Source of the DNA: JBBIQS01 sp037442205
GTDB taxonomy: Bacteria > Myxococcota > Myxococcia > Myxococcales > UBA5297
NCBI GenBank assembly: GCA_037442205.1
Contig: JBBIQS010000024.1
Span: 1-64,000 of the forward strand
Direction of reading: 5' to 3'
Length of the DNA stretch: 64,000 nt
Part shown: one piece after another, positions 17,653 through 26,090 of the stretch
Layout: each line of letters starts with the position of its first letter
How positions within the stretch are numbered: the first letter of the stretch is position 1
Notes under the pieces: model-generated
What the model was told of the DNA's origin: nothing
What the model saw: only the letters and a program-made list of their open reading frames with translations
The model's database searches: none
Program-made: the position numbers and the translations under genes

Positions 17653-17737
17653 AGTGTTCGCTTCCCGGTTGCGGTCGGGGCGCCGGCAGCGATGCCTACC
17701 TCAGTAGCGCCGCGCGCCCGACCAACAACTGCTTCCT

Positions 17738-18562
17738 CTACCCCTGAGCGGCGTTCTTCCCCGGGGCCGTCAGCGCCAGGACCCCCGTGGCGCCGTTCCC
17801 AGTGCCCGGGGCCGCCGGGTCGGACCCGGTGGCGGTCCCGCCCTTGTCGCTGCCCTTCCGCTTGGTCACCTTGCCTTTCTTGGCGTTCTTCTTCGGCGCC
17901 TTGGCCTTCGCCGCCTTCGCTTCCGGCGAGACCAGCAACAGCTGCGGCCTGAGCGGGGTCTTCACGGTGGGCCGCGAGGCGTAGACCGGGTCGTAGTAGA
18001 TCCCCGCCTTGCGCAGGCAGACCCCCAGGATGTCCCAGGCGTTGTCGATGGCGATCCAGATCTTGGTCGCCGCAGCCGCGATCTCTTCCTGGAAGGCCCG
18101 GTGGCCGCCGGCGGCGACGCGATCCTCGGCCTGCTTCACCCTCTGCACCATGGGCTTGAGCTCGTTGGCATAGGATGCCACCGCCTTGCCGCGCAGCTCC
18201 TGGGCGACCTCGATCACCCCCAGCGCCACCGGCACGATGCCGGTGTGCTGCTCATGGACCGCGGCCACCCTCTTGGCCAGGCCCTCGATGTTGAGCAGGG
18301 TTTCCAATGCCCGGCAGCGGACGCGCAGAGCCCTCTCCAGCTCGGGAAGCTCGACGACCGACTGGCGGCCAGACGCGGCCGGGTCCGTGATGAAGTGCTT
18401 GATCACCTTGTCGTGCACGTCCCGCGCCTGCTCGCACTCCTTGATCGCCCACTTGGCGATGGACTCGGTGGTCGCGAACTTCTGCAGGCACACGATGATG
18501 ATCGCCAACTGCTCCTCCAGCGGCAGCTCCTCGAACAGCGTCGGTACGGGATTACGCGGCAT
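17738..18562 (-). CDS. full-length Lys-tail paralogue, function unknown
   Basis: 274 residues from the ATG read from 18562, with AGGAGGGG upstream. It is almost entirely alpha-helical: N-terminal helices (LFEELPLEEQLAIIIVCLQKF), a central region (VAAVHEQHTGIVPVALGVIE) and AATKIWIAIDNAWDILGVCL. The end is a Lys/Ala-rich tail (residues about 215-255) like those that bind nucleic acid. There is no signal peptide, membrane helix or catalytic motif. It has its own promoter and terminator, so it is a monocistronic unit. I do not recognise the family. Confidence 0.75.
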   Translation of the reverse strand: MPRNPVPTLFEELPLEEQLAIIIVCLQKFATTESIAKWAIKECEQARDVHDKVIKHFITDPAASGRQSVVELPELERALRVRCRALETLLNIEGLAKRVAAVHEQHTGIVPVALGVIEVAQELRGKAVASYANELKPMVQRVKQAEDRVAAGGHRAFQEEIAAAATKIWIAIDNAWDILGVCLRKAGIYYDPVYASRPTVKTPLRPQLLLVSPEAKAAKAKAPKKNAKKGKVTKRKGSDKGGTATGSDPAAPGTGNGATGVLALTAPGKNAAQG

Positions 18563-18595
18563 TTGTGGGACCCCTCCTGAAAAGGTTAGGCGGCG

Positions 18596-18624
18596 AGAAT
18601 TGGCCGCCGATAGCGGAGCGTCAA
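18596..18624 (-). promoter_or_regulatory. promoter of the 17738-18562 gene
   Basis: On the minus strand TTGACG (from 18624), 17 bases, then AATTCT (to 18596). The same boxes at the same spacing precede the paralogue at 18974-19798 while the spacer sequence differs, so the boxes appear to be under selection. The start codon lies 33 bases downstream of the -10 box. Confidence 0.6.
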
Positions 18625-18836
18625 CCGACGCGCGCTCGCGCGCGAGTGAGTCTGACCAGTCCCGGACGCCGGAGCTGCTTGAACGGTTCTGGGGTGAACA
18701 TCCGGGCGCTATTGTTTGCCCGGGAACCTGCGGCGGCCGGCGCTCGGGCGAACAGAGGCGAGGGAGACCCTTCGACTCTGCCTGTCCTGAGCCTGTCGAA
18801 GGACTCGGGACGAACGGAGGCGCCGGTCCTGAGCGT
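18625..18836. other. intergenic stretch with a dispersed inverted element
   Basis: No gene. Around 18769-18803 lies CCTTCGACTCTGCCTGTCC followed by TGAGCCTGTCGAAGG, an inverted pair. A shorter form recurs near 39175-39200 (CCTTCGACGGGCTCAGGGC). This TTCGACAGGCTCAGG-type element is widespread in bacterial genomes. Confidence 0.5.
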
Positions 18837-18837
18837 G

Positions 18838-18868
18838 AAAAAGGCCTCGGGACCGCAGTCCCGAGGCC
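18838..18868 (-). terminator. rho-independent terminator of the 18974-19798 gene
   Basis: On the minus strand there is a perfect 11-bp stem (GGCCTCGGGAC / GTCCCGAGGCC) with a TGCG loop followed by TTTTT, 106 bases after the stop codon. Stem sequence and T-run match the other two copies; only the loop differs. Confidence 0.88.
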
Positions 18869-18973
18869 AGTATTCGAATGCCGATTGCGGATCGCGGGGC
18901 CCTCGTCTCCGAGGCTCGCAGGCTCGCCTCTACACTCGGGCTGACCGGTTCTGCCGTCTGTCCGAGCACCACA

Positions 18974-19798
18974 CTAGTGAAGGAGGCTCTTCGCTCGCGC
19001 CGCCGCGATGAGTTCCTGCTCGCCGTCGGCGCTGCTCCCATCGTTCGAGGCCGCGTCGTCGGTCCGCCAGGCGGTCCCGCTCCTTTCGGCGCCCTTCTTC
19101 TTGGCCACCTTGCCCTTCTTGGCGGCCTTCTTGGGCGCCTCGGCCATGGCCTCCAACTCTTTCGGCGAGGTCGTCGTCACTTGCCGACGCAGCGGGGTCT
19201 CCGTGGTGGGCCGCGCGACGTAGACCGGGTCTTCGAATATCCCCATCCTGCGCAGGCAGATCCCGAGGACGTCCCAGGCGGTGTCGATGGCGAGCCAGAG
19301 CTCGGTCGCCGCATTGGCGATCTCGTCCTGGAAGGCGCTGTCGCCGACCGCGGCGACGCGATCCTCGATCCGCTTCACGTTCCGCGCCAGGGGCTCGAGC
19401 TTGTCGGCATAGCGCGCCGCCGGGCCGGGCAGCTCCCGGGCGATCTCGATCAGCCCCTGCGCCACCGAGGCGATGCCGGTGCGCTGCTCGCGGACCTCGA
19501 TTACCTTCGTGGCCTGGCCCTGCTTGTTGAGCATGGTCTCCAGGAACGTGCAGCAGAGGCGCAGCTCCTTCTGCAGGCCGGGAAGATCCACCACCGGCTC
19601 GCCCTCGGCGGCGCACGGGTCCGCCATGAAGGGCCTGATCACCTTGTCGAGCAACTCGAGCGCCTGCTGACACTCCTCCGTCGCCGTTTGGGCGAGGGGC
19701 TCGATGGTCGTGAACGACTGCAGCCGCGCGATGATGAGGGCCAGATTCTCTTCCAGCGTCAGCTTCTCGGGCGGCAACGGTTTGGGATGACGCGGCAT
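18974..19798 (-). CDS. full-length Lys-tail paralogue, second copy
   Basis: 274 residues, the same length as the neighbour at 17738, in the same direction and about 410 bases upstream of it. Identity is moderate: shared blocks include MPR.P (start), EENLALIIARLQSF, LETMLNKQGQATKV, QRTGIASVAQGLIEIA, AIDTAWDVLGICLRRMGIFEDPVY and a KKAAKKGKVAKKKG tail. The divergence indicates an old tandem duplication with both copies kept. AGGAGGGG precedes the ATG read from 19798. The product is probably a cytoplasmic helical protein; no activity can be assigned. Confidence 0.75.
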   Translation of the reverse strand: MPRHPKPLPPEKLTLEENLALIIARLQSFTTIEPLAQTATEECQQALELLDKVIRPFMADPCAAEGEPVVDLPGLQKELRLCCTFLETMLNKQGQATKVIEVREQRTGIASVAQGLIEIARELPGPAARYADKLEPLARNVKRIEDRVAAVGDSAFQDEIANAATELWLAIDTAWDVLGICLRRMGIFEDPVYVARPTTETPLRRQVTTTSPKELEAMAEAPKKAAKKGKVAKKKGAERSGTAWRTDDAASNDGSSADGEQELIAAARAKSLLH

Positions 19799-19830
19799 GG
19801 GTGGGACCCCTCCTGAAATGGTTCGCGGCG

Positions 19831-19859
19831 AGAATTGGTGTCCCTTCGTGCAACGTCAA
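19831..19859 (-). promoter_or_regulatory. promoter of the 18974-19798 gene
   Basis: TTGACG (minus strand, from 19859), 17 bases, AATTCT (to 19831), the same geometry as upstream of the 17738-18562 gene, with an unrelated spacer. It is 33 bases from the start codon. Confidence 0.6.
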
Positions 19860-20145
19860 CGAGCTCGGCGCGCCTGCCAACGCCGCTGATGACTCTCGGA
19901 CCTTCGATTTGCGGCCCCGCGGACGTCGCTCCCGCGCCTTCGCTTGCTCCGCGACCAGGCAGACGGTCGAGAGAACCGAAGGGCGAGCCGCATTGGGCCT
20001 TGCGAGCTCGAGCTCGGATGGCCCCTCGGCTTCCGAAAGGGCGATCGGAGGTCGATCCCCGGCCCCTCGACTGCCGCTCGGGGTCACCGGAGGTAGGATG
20101 TTCCTACCGGCGACCTTCGAGGCGGCGCCGACAGCGGAGGAACGA
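19860..20145. other. intergenic stretch, nothing recognised
   Basis: Upstream region shared by the divergent paralogue and the cyclic-nucleotide-binding gene. No further gene, and no promoter for the rightward gene, could be identified by eye. Confidence 0.45.
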
Positions 20146-21234
20146 TTGAGCACGACGAAGCAGAGCGGCGCCCCGGCCGGCGAAATGGGCAACGCCATCG
20201 TCGGATTCCTCGGCTCCATTCCGCTCTTCGCCCAGATCGCTCCTACCGAGGCCATGGACGTGCTGCGGCTGCTGCGCAAGGTCCATCTCTTCGACGGCGA
20301 GGTCCTCTTCCGCCACGGCGATGCGCCCGGAGGGATGTGGATCCTGGGCGAGGGCTGCGAGGTGACCGTCGAGCTGGCCAATCCGGCGGGCAAGGGCGTG
20401 CGCGTGGCCACTCTCCACGGCGGTCAGACGGTCGGGGAGATGGCCCTGGTCGATGATTCGCCCCGCTCGGCCACCGCGATCGCCGTCCGCGGCGGTTTGG
20501 CCTATCAGATCGACTCCGGCGACTTCCAGGTGATGCGCGAGCGCTTCCATCCGGCGGCGTTCAAGATGCTGCGCTGGCTGGCCACCGACGGCGCCCGCCG
20601 CTTGCGGCTGCTCTCTTCGCGCATCGCCCCCTCGGCCGGCCAGGATCTGGTCGCCACGGCCGGCGATCTCTTCTCCGACGGCGCCAAGATCGCCCCCGAG
20701 GACTTCAAGGCGCTGCCGCACTTCGAGGGAATGCCGGCCACGGTGCTGCTGGCGCTGTCGCAGAAGTTCCGCGAGAAGTCCTTCCCCGCCGGAACTGTCC
20801 TCTTCCGCCAGGGAGAGCGCGGCGACGGCATCTATCTGCTGGTCGAAGGCTCGCTGGAGCTCGATCGCGGCGGCCAGGTCATCGCCAAACTGGGCGCGGG
20901 AAGCCTGCTGGGGCTGGTTTCTTCGGTGGACGGCGGTCCGCGCTCGGCCGACGGCGTGGCCAAGACCCCGGTCCGCCTGTGGCGGCTGGATCGCGACGGC
21001 TTCGAATGGCTGTTCAACGCCGGCAACCGCTTCGCCTACCGCATCGTCGATACCGTGGCCCAGCAGATGGTGTCGCGGCTGCGGCAGCTCAACGCGGTGC
21101 TGCTGATGCAGTGCTCGGATCTGCCCTTCGATTCCGAGCCGGAGGGCGCCGCCGCCAGCGCCGCCGGGGCTTTGGCCCAGGCCGAGAGCGATGTCGAGCT
21201 GGATGTGGCTCTCGACGAGGCATTTTCTTTCTAG
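20146..21234 (+). CDS. protein with two cyclic-nucleotide-binding domains
   Basis: 362 residues from the TTG at 20146, chosen because GGAGG sits directly before it; the ATG at 20185 is the alternative. Two CRP-like cNMP-binding barrels are visible. The first is at residues about 20-135 (IPLFAQI, LFDGEVLFRHGDAPGGMWIL, GGQTVGEMALVDDSPRSATAIA, with the phosphate-binding GEMAL and R-S-A). The second is at about 195-310 (LPHFEGM, FPAGTVLFRQGERGDGIYLL, GSLLGLVSSVDGGPRSA, which lacks the Glu of a classic cassette). No DNA-binding or catalytic domain follows; the C-terminus is acidic. It is probably a cytoplasmic nucleotide sensor or scaffold. Confidence 0.85.
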   Translation: MSTTKQSGAPAGEMGNAIVGFLGSIPLFAQIAPTEAMDVLRLLRKVHLFDGEVLFRHGDAPGGMWILGEGCEVTVELANPAGKGVRVATLHGGQTVGEMALVDDSPRSATAIAVRGGLAYQIDSGDFQVMRERFHPAAFKMLRWLATDGARRLRLLSSRIAPSAGQDLVATAGDLFSDGAKIAPEDFKALPHFEGMPATVLLALSQKFREKSFPAGTVLFRQGERGDGIYLLVEGSLELDRGGQVIAKLGAGSLLGLVSSVDGGPRSADGVAKTPVRLWRLDRDGFEWLFNAGNRFAYRIVDTVAQQMVSRLRQLNAVLLMQCSDLPFDSEPEGAAASAAGALAQAESDVELDVALDEAFSF

Positions 21235-21239
21235 GGCGC

Positions 21240-21962
21240 TGCGCGCGGCACCCTCACCCCCTCGGTTCCCCTCTCCTTCGGGCTCGCGCCCTCAGGAGCA
21301 GGCGGATGACTTCTTCGCGGCGAGCGCGGTTCGATTCGTTCTAGGCACTTCGTCCCGAAATTCCGCCGAGCGCGCCCCCTGCTCCGGAAGCGAAGCGCAG
21401 CGTAGCGACGGAGAGGGGGTTGGGGGTGAGGGGAAAAGCGCGTGGCGCACACCAAAAACAGAAGCGCCGCCTAGAGAGACGGAGACGCGCTCGGCACCCT
21501 CACCCCCTCGGTCCCCCTCTCCTTCGGCTCGCGCCCTCAGGCGTAGGGGGATGACTTCTTCGCGGCGAGCGCGGTTCGATTCGTCCTAGGCACTTCGTCC
21601 CGAAATGCCGCCGAGCGCGCCCCCTGCTCCGGAAGCGAAGCGTAGCGTAGCGACGGAGAGGGGGTTGGGGGTGAGGGGAAAAGCGCGTGGCGCACGCCAA
21701 AAACAGAAGCGCCGCCTAGAGAGACGGAGACGCGCTCGGCACCCTCACCCCCTCGGTCCCCGTCTCCTTCGGGCTCGCGCCCTCAGGAGTAGGGGGATGA
21801 CTTCTTCGCGGCGAGCGCGGTTCGATTCGTCCTAGGCACTTCGTCTCGAAATTCCGCCGAGCGCGCCCCCTGCTCCGGAAGCGAAGCGTAGCGTAGCGAC
21901 GGAGAGGGGGTTGGGGGTGAGGGGAAAAGCGCGTGGCGCACACCAAAAACAGAAGCGCCGCG
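21240..21962. repeat. three tandem ~245-bp units with inverted ends
   Basis: CCCTCACCCCCTCGG begins at 21251, 21497 and 21742, so the periods are 246 and 245. Each unit opens with CCCTCACCCCCTCGGT-CCCTCTCC and closes with GGAGAGGGGGTTGGGGGTGAG, so each can fold into a long imperfect hairpin. The inner part (GCGAAGCG(C/T)AGCGTAGCGACGG) is conserved. Each unit ends with CCAAAAACAGAAGCGCCGC, which is the left half of the secF terminator. A related single inverted element lies at 50102-50279. Confidence 0.9.
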
Positions 21963-21985
21963 ACCAGTGAAGGCCGCGGCGCTTC
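21945..21985 (-). terminator. rho-independent terminator of the yajC-secD-secF operon
   Basis: On the minus strand GAAGCGCCGCG pairs perfectly with CGCGGCGCTTC (11 bp, 12-base loop), then TGTTTTTGG. It lies 23 bases after the secF stop. Confidence 0.88.
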
Positions 21986-22007
21986 AAATTTCAGCTGCTG
22001 AGTTGGC

Positions 22008-23180
22008 TCAGCCGGCCTTGCTGGCCGCCGGCTTGGAGACCGAGGCCGAGGCCGCACCCTGCTTGCCGGTCATCTCCTCCAGCCAGATGGTCACCGGGCT
22101 GGCGATGTAGATCGAGGAGTAGGTGCCGGTGACGATGCCCAGCAGCATCGCCGCGGCGAAGTCCCAGATCTGGCCGACGCCGAAGATCAGCAGGCCCACC
22201 AGCGACAGCGCGGTGGCGAAGCTGGTGAGGATGGTGCGGGCCAAGGTCTCGTTCAGCGAGACGTTGATCAGCTGGGGCAGCGACATCCCCTTCATCTTCC
22301 CCATGTTCTCGCGGATTCGGTCGTAGATGACGATGGTGTCGTTGACCGAGTAGCCGACGATGGTCAGCAACACCGCCACCGAGGTCAGGTTGAACTCGCG
22401 TCTGCTGACCACGAAGTAGCCCAGCACCACGATGATGTCGTGGAACATGGCGATCACCGCGCCGGGGGCGAAGCGGGTGTCGAACCGGAAGGCGATGTAC
22501 ACCAGAATCGCGATCGCGGCGTAGACCACCGCCAGGATTCCCTTGTTGCGCAGCTGCTTGCCGACCTGCGGACCGACGAACTCGACCCGGCGCAGCTCGG
22601 CGCTGGGCAGCTTGCCGCCCTTCTCCGCCCCTTGCAGCGCCGCCCTCACCTTGTCGGCGATGCCGCTGGTGATCACGGTGTAGCCGCCCGGGACCTGCCG
22701 CACTTCCTGCAGCCGCAGCCCGGTCGATTCCAGCGCCTGCCGCAGCCCGGCGTCGTCCACCACCGTGCCCGCCGGCGCCCGGATCTCGAGCTTGTCGCCG
22801 AACTCGGGGTTGAACTCGAGGCTGACGTTGGCGCCGAACTTGGCCTTGAGCGCGTCGGAAGCCTTCAGCGCGTCGGCTTCGGTCATCAGCGCCACGCGCC
22901 CGACGCGGATCAGGAAGCTGTTGTCCTGCGGCGGCCCGACCGGCTGGACAGTGGCCTCCTTGAAGCCCGCCGCTTCGATCGCCTCGCGCACCGCGACGTC
23001 GGCGACCTGGCGCTCGAACTTGACCTCGATCTCCGAACCGCCGGCGAAGTCCACGCCCCAGTTCAGTCTTAAGATCCCGGCCGCCAGCAGCACCGCGATG
23101 TTGATGATGATCGACCCGGCGATGAAGAACTTCCGGTAGCCGACGAAATTGACGTTCAGGTTGTGCGGAATCAGCTCCAT
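22008..23180 (-). CDS. secF: protein translocase subunit SecF
   Basis: 390 residues. SecF works with SecD and YajC in the inner membrane, using the proton gradient to help pull secreted proteins across after SecYEG. Six membrane helices are expected: one near residues 17-36, then a periplasmic P4-type domain (about 40-205), then five helices (about 215-375). Signature stretches are visible: WGVDFAGGSEIEV after helix 1, FRFDTRFAPGAVIAMFHDII, and VGYSVNDTIVIYDRIREN (the conserved DR). It is longer than E. coli SecF (323) owing to a larger periplasmic domain. Only 13 bases separate it from secD. Confidence 0.96.
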   Translation of the reverse strand: MELIPHNLNVNFVGYRKFFIAGSIIINIAVLLAAGILRLNWGVDFAGGSEIEVKFERQVADVAVREAIEAAGFKEATVQPVGPPQDNSFLIRVGRVALMTEADALKASDALKAKFGANVSLEFNPEFGDKLEIRAPAGTVVDDAGLRQALESTGLRLQEVRQVPGGYTVITSGIADKVRAALQGAEKGGKLPSAELRRVEFVGPQVGKQLRNKGILAVVYAAIAILVYIAFRFDTRFAPGAVIAMFHDIIVVLGYFVVSRREFNLTSVAVLLTIVGYSVNDTIVIYDRIRENMGKMKGMSLPQLINVSLNETLARTILTSFATALSLVGLLIFGVGQIWDFAAAMLLGIVTGTYSSIYIASPVTIWLEEMTGKQGAASASVSKPAASKAG

Positions 23181-23193
23181 GGAGTTCTCCGAA

Positions 23194-25074
23194 TCAAACC
23201 GAGATCTTGTGCCAGCCGCGCCCGATGACCAGCCAGTCCATGATGGCCCGGGTGACGACGATGGAGGTGAACAGCGAGGCCACGATGCCGATGATCAGCA
23301 TCACCGCGAAGCCGCGGACCGGGCCGGTGCCGTAGTTCAACAGGACCAGGCCGGCGATCAGCGTGGTGACGTGGGAGTCGAAGATGGTCCAGAAGGCCCG
23401 GCCGTAGCCGGCCTCCAGCGCCGCGCGCATCGTCTTGCCCAGCCGCAGCTCCTCGCGGATGCGCTCGTTGATCAGCACGTTGGCGTCGACCGCGATCCCC
23501 AGCGTCAGCACGAAGCCGGCGATGCCGGGCAGGGTCAAGGTGGCGTTGAGCGAGGCCATCGCCGACAGGTTGATGATGGCGTTGAAGACCAGCGCCACGT
23601 TGGCCACCCAGCCGGTGGTCTTGTAGTAGAGCGCCATGAACAGCACCACCAGCGCCAGGCCCAGGGCCACCGCGTAGCCGCCCTTGCGGATCAGCTCGGG
23701 CCCGAGGCTGGCGCCCACGGTGCGCTCCTCGCCGATGGTCACCGGGGCGGGCAGGGCGCCGGCCTTGAGCACCAGCGCCAGGTCGTTGGCCTCGCTGACC
23801 AGCTCCGGGAAGGGCTTGAGGCCGCCCAGGGTGATCTGGGCGTTGCCGCCGCCGATCCGGCTCTGGATCACCGGGGCGCTGTTGACGGTCTGGTCGAGGA
23901 CGATCGCCATCCGGCGCTTGATGTTGTCGCCGGTGACGCGCTCGAAGTCCTGGGCCCCGGCCTTGTCGAACTGCAGCGAGACGTAGGGCTTGCCGCCGGC
24001 GCCCTGGCTGTTGTCCTGCAGCGCCCGGGCGTCGACCACCGCGTCGCCGGTGAGCTCGGTCTTGCTCTTCATCAGGAAGGTGCGGTAGCCGTCGCAGGCG
24101 TTCTTCACCAGCTTGGCCGGGATGCACTCCATCCCCATCTCGCGCCCCTCGGGAACCTTGAGGCTGGCGTTCTTCACCAGGTCCTCGAGGGTCTTGCGGG
24201 CGTTGTCGCCCATCGCCAAGAGGTAGGGCGGGGTCAGGGTCTGGCCGCCCGGGCCCTCGACGTGCTCGAACTCGAGCCCGACCTTGGTGGTGCCGATCAC
24301 CAGCTGCTCGCTGGTGCGGCCGTTGTCGCCGGTGACGGTCTCGAACTTGCCGTCGGCCGGGGGCGCGGCCTTCAGAGCGCTGTACAGGTCGCGGAAGTAG
24401 GGATTCTCGTCGTCGACGATCTTGAACTCGAGCTGGGCGGTCTTGCCCAAGAGCTCCTTGGCCTTGGCCGGGTCCTTGAAGCCGGGCAGCTGGACCAGGA
24501 TCGCGTTGTCGCCGCGCTTGGCGATGATCGGCTCGGTCACGCCCCAGCGGTTGACGCGGTTGGAGATGACCTTGAGCGCCTGGTCCACCGCGTCCTCCTT
24601 GATGCGGCGGATGAACTGGTCCTGGAAGGCCAGCGACAGGCCCTTCTCATCCGAGCCGGCGGCGGCCATGTCCTGCCAGTAGTCGAGGGCCTGCTTCTCG
24701 AACTTGTCCAGGTCGGCGCGATTGGGGCCGGTGATCAGCACCTTCATCCCCTCGCCCTGGGCGTTGACGTCGTTGAAGCCCTTCTCCCTGGCCCAGGCCA
24801 CCAGCTGGTCGGCCCGGCGCGAGACCTTGGCCTTGAGGGCGGTGTTGACGTCCACGCCCATCACCAGGTGGATGCCGCCCTGCAGGTCGAGGCCGAGGTT
24901 GAGGCGGGTCTTGGCGGACGGGGCCCACTTCGGCAGCTGCGCCTCCAGCTTCTCCGGCTGGTTGCGCTCGTCGGCCGGAAGCTGGAAGTAGTAGTAGGTC
25001 GGCACCAGCAGCCAAACCGCGAACAGGGCGAAGGCGGCGAGCATGCCCACCTTCCAGTAGAACGCGCGATCCAT
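23194..25074 (-). CDS. secD: protein translocase subunit SecD
   Basis: 626 residues, starting at the ATG read from 25074, with AGGGAG upstream and a first membrane helix right after (VGMLAAFALFAVWLL). NLGLDLQGGIHLVMGV marks the P1 domain start. A long periplasmic P1/P1-head region follows to about residue 450. TIGEERTVGASLGPELI then leads into five membrane helices with GIAVDANVLINERIREEL, the conserved D..N..ER motif of the proton-coupled RND fold. Gene order yajC-secD-secF is the standard one. Confidence 0.96.
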   Translation of the reverse strand: MDRAFYWKVGMLAAFALFAVWLLVPTYYYFQLPADERNQPEKLEAQLPKWAPSAKTRLNLGLDLQGGIHLVMGVDVNTALKAKVSRRADQLVAWAREKGFNDVNAQGEGMKVLITGPNRADLDKFEKQALDYWQDMAAAGSDEKGLSLAFQDQFIRRIKEDAVDQALKVISNRVNRWGVTEPIIAKRGDNAILVQLPGFKDPAKAKELLGKTAQLEFKIVDDENPYFRDLYSALKAAPPADGKFETVTGDNGRTSEQLVIGTTKVGLEFEHVEGPGGQTLTPPYLLAMGDNARKTLEDLVKNASLKVPEGREMGMECIPAKLVKNACDGYRTFLMKSKTELTGDAVVDARALQDNSQGAGGKPYVSLQFDKAGAQDFERVTGDNIKRRMAIVLDQTVNSAPVIQSRIGGGNAQITLGGLKPFPELVSEANDLALVLKAGALPAPVTIGEERTVGASLGPELIRKGGYAVALGLALVVLFMALYYKTTGWVANVALVFNAIINLSAMASLNATLTLPGIAGFVLTLGIAVDANVLINERIREELRLGKTMRAALEAGYGRAFWTIFDSHVTTLIAGLVLLNYGTGPVRGFAVMLIIGIVASLFTSIVVTRAIMDWLVIGRGWHKISV

Positions 25075-25221
25075 TCGTGCTCCCTTGCGTTGCGAAGCCT
25101 CTTCTATCGGCCCGCCAACTCGGCCCTCGCCTGAACGCTCGCCGAAGCGGCGCTGCGAAGGTCCGGTCAATCCTTCCCCCGCGCTCAACGGCGCGGGGCC
25201 CTGCCGATTGCTGCTTTCCCT

Positions 25222-25632
25222 TTAAGTCTTCTCGCTCTTCGCCTCGGCGGTCTTGGGCTCGCCCTCTTCCATGAGCCCCTCGGGCGCCTTGGCGGCGATG
25301 GTGTTGGGCAGCACCCGCAGGCGCACGTCGCGGGCGGCCTCGATCACGATGAACTTCTCTGAAACAGCGTGGACCCGCCCGATGATGCCGCCCTGGGTGA
25401 CCACCGGGTCGCCCTTCTTGAGCGCGGCCAGCATCGTCTTGTGCTCCTTGGCCTGCTTCTGCTGCGGGCGAATGAGCAGGAAGTAGAAGACCGCGAACAT
25501 CATCAGCAGCATCGGCAGCATGCTGGTGAGGCTGCCGCCGGCCCCGGGGGCCGCCTGCTGGGCGAGCACCGCCTCGAGCACCTGGCGCGCCAGGCCCTGC
25601 GATTCGATCACCGCCAGAATGGGAAGAGCCAC
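25222..25632 (-). CDS. yajC: preprotein translocase accessory subunit YajC
   Basis: 136 residues. A short N-terminal region with one transmembrane helix (MLPMLLMMFAVFYFLLIRP, about 38-56) is followed by the family signature RPQQKQAKEHKTML, then KKGDPVVTQGGIIGRVHAV. YajC associates with SecD-SecF in the inner membrane. It is the first gene of the operon; 147 bases separate it from secD. The Tgt and QueA genes often found upstream are absent. Confidence 0.95.
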   Translation of the reverse strand: MALPILAVIESQGLARQVLEAVLAQQAAPGAGGSLTSMLPMLLMMFAVFYFLLIRPQQKQAKEHKTMLAALKKGDPVVTQGGIIGRVHAVSEKFIVIEAARDVRLRVLPNTIAAKAPEGLMEEGEPKTAEAKSEKT

Positions 25633-26029
25633 TGTCGTCTCCTCGCGCGCTCTCGGTGCCGCGACGACTGCGCACGCCCGTCAATTTGGGCCCGCGAAGC
25701 CGAAGAGCCCGCTGCCGGCAAAGGAGCCGATGAGCGGACTCTCCTCGATACCTCGGCCGGCGAAAGGCGCACCTTCTAACAGAGGGCGCACCCGCCGGCA
25801 AGCGGGAAATCCGAAATGCTTTCCGCAGGGTGCGGCCCTTCGCCGGCTCTATCGTCCAGCGGTGGACCGTGGCCTGGCGCCCCTGGAATGCGCCCGGGCC
25901 GGTCCCGCGGGGCGAGTTGTCGGCAGGCCAAGGCGGGGTGCGTCATCCCGGATCGCTGCACGAGCTGGCGATGGCTCGCCGCTGCCCGGTTCAGGCGGCT
26001 GGGGTGGCGTTCTTCGGGCTGGCGCCAGG
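25633..26029. other. intergenic stretch, nothing recognised
   Basis: About 400 GC-rich bases upstream of yajC, downstream of the gene that ends at 26091. No gene, tRNA or known structured RNA was recognised; open frames in it have no start signal and biased composition only. Confidence 0.45.
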
Positions 26030-26069
26030 AAAAGGAAAGCCCGCCCGGCGGCAAGCGCCGGGCGGGCGA
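26030..26069 (-). terminator. rho-independent terminator of the 26091-27716 gene
   Basis: On the minus strand CGCCCGCCCGGCG / CGCCGGGCGGGC forms a long GC stem (26040-26069), followed by TTTCCTTTTCC. It is 21 bases after the stop codon. Confidence 0.8.
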
Positions 26070-26090
26070 GCTGATTCCTAACCGGCGGCG

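Noticed and set aside
10534..18562. Retron or diversity-generating retroelement
   Set aside because: No reverse transcriptase is encoded; the structured repeats alone are not enough.
23149..25134. Long open frame opposite secD
   Set aside because: It is a GC-driven antisense shadow, rich in Gly, Ala, Arg and Gln, with no start signal; secD on the other strand is certain.
25633..26029. Structured RNA (SRP RNA, 6S or similar) upstream of yajC
   Set aside because: No conserved core of these RNAs was found on either strand.
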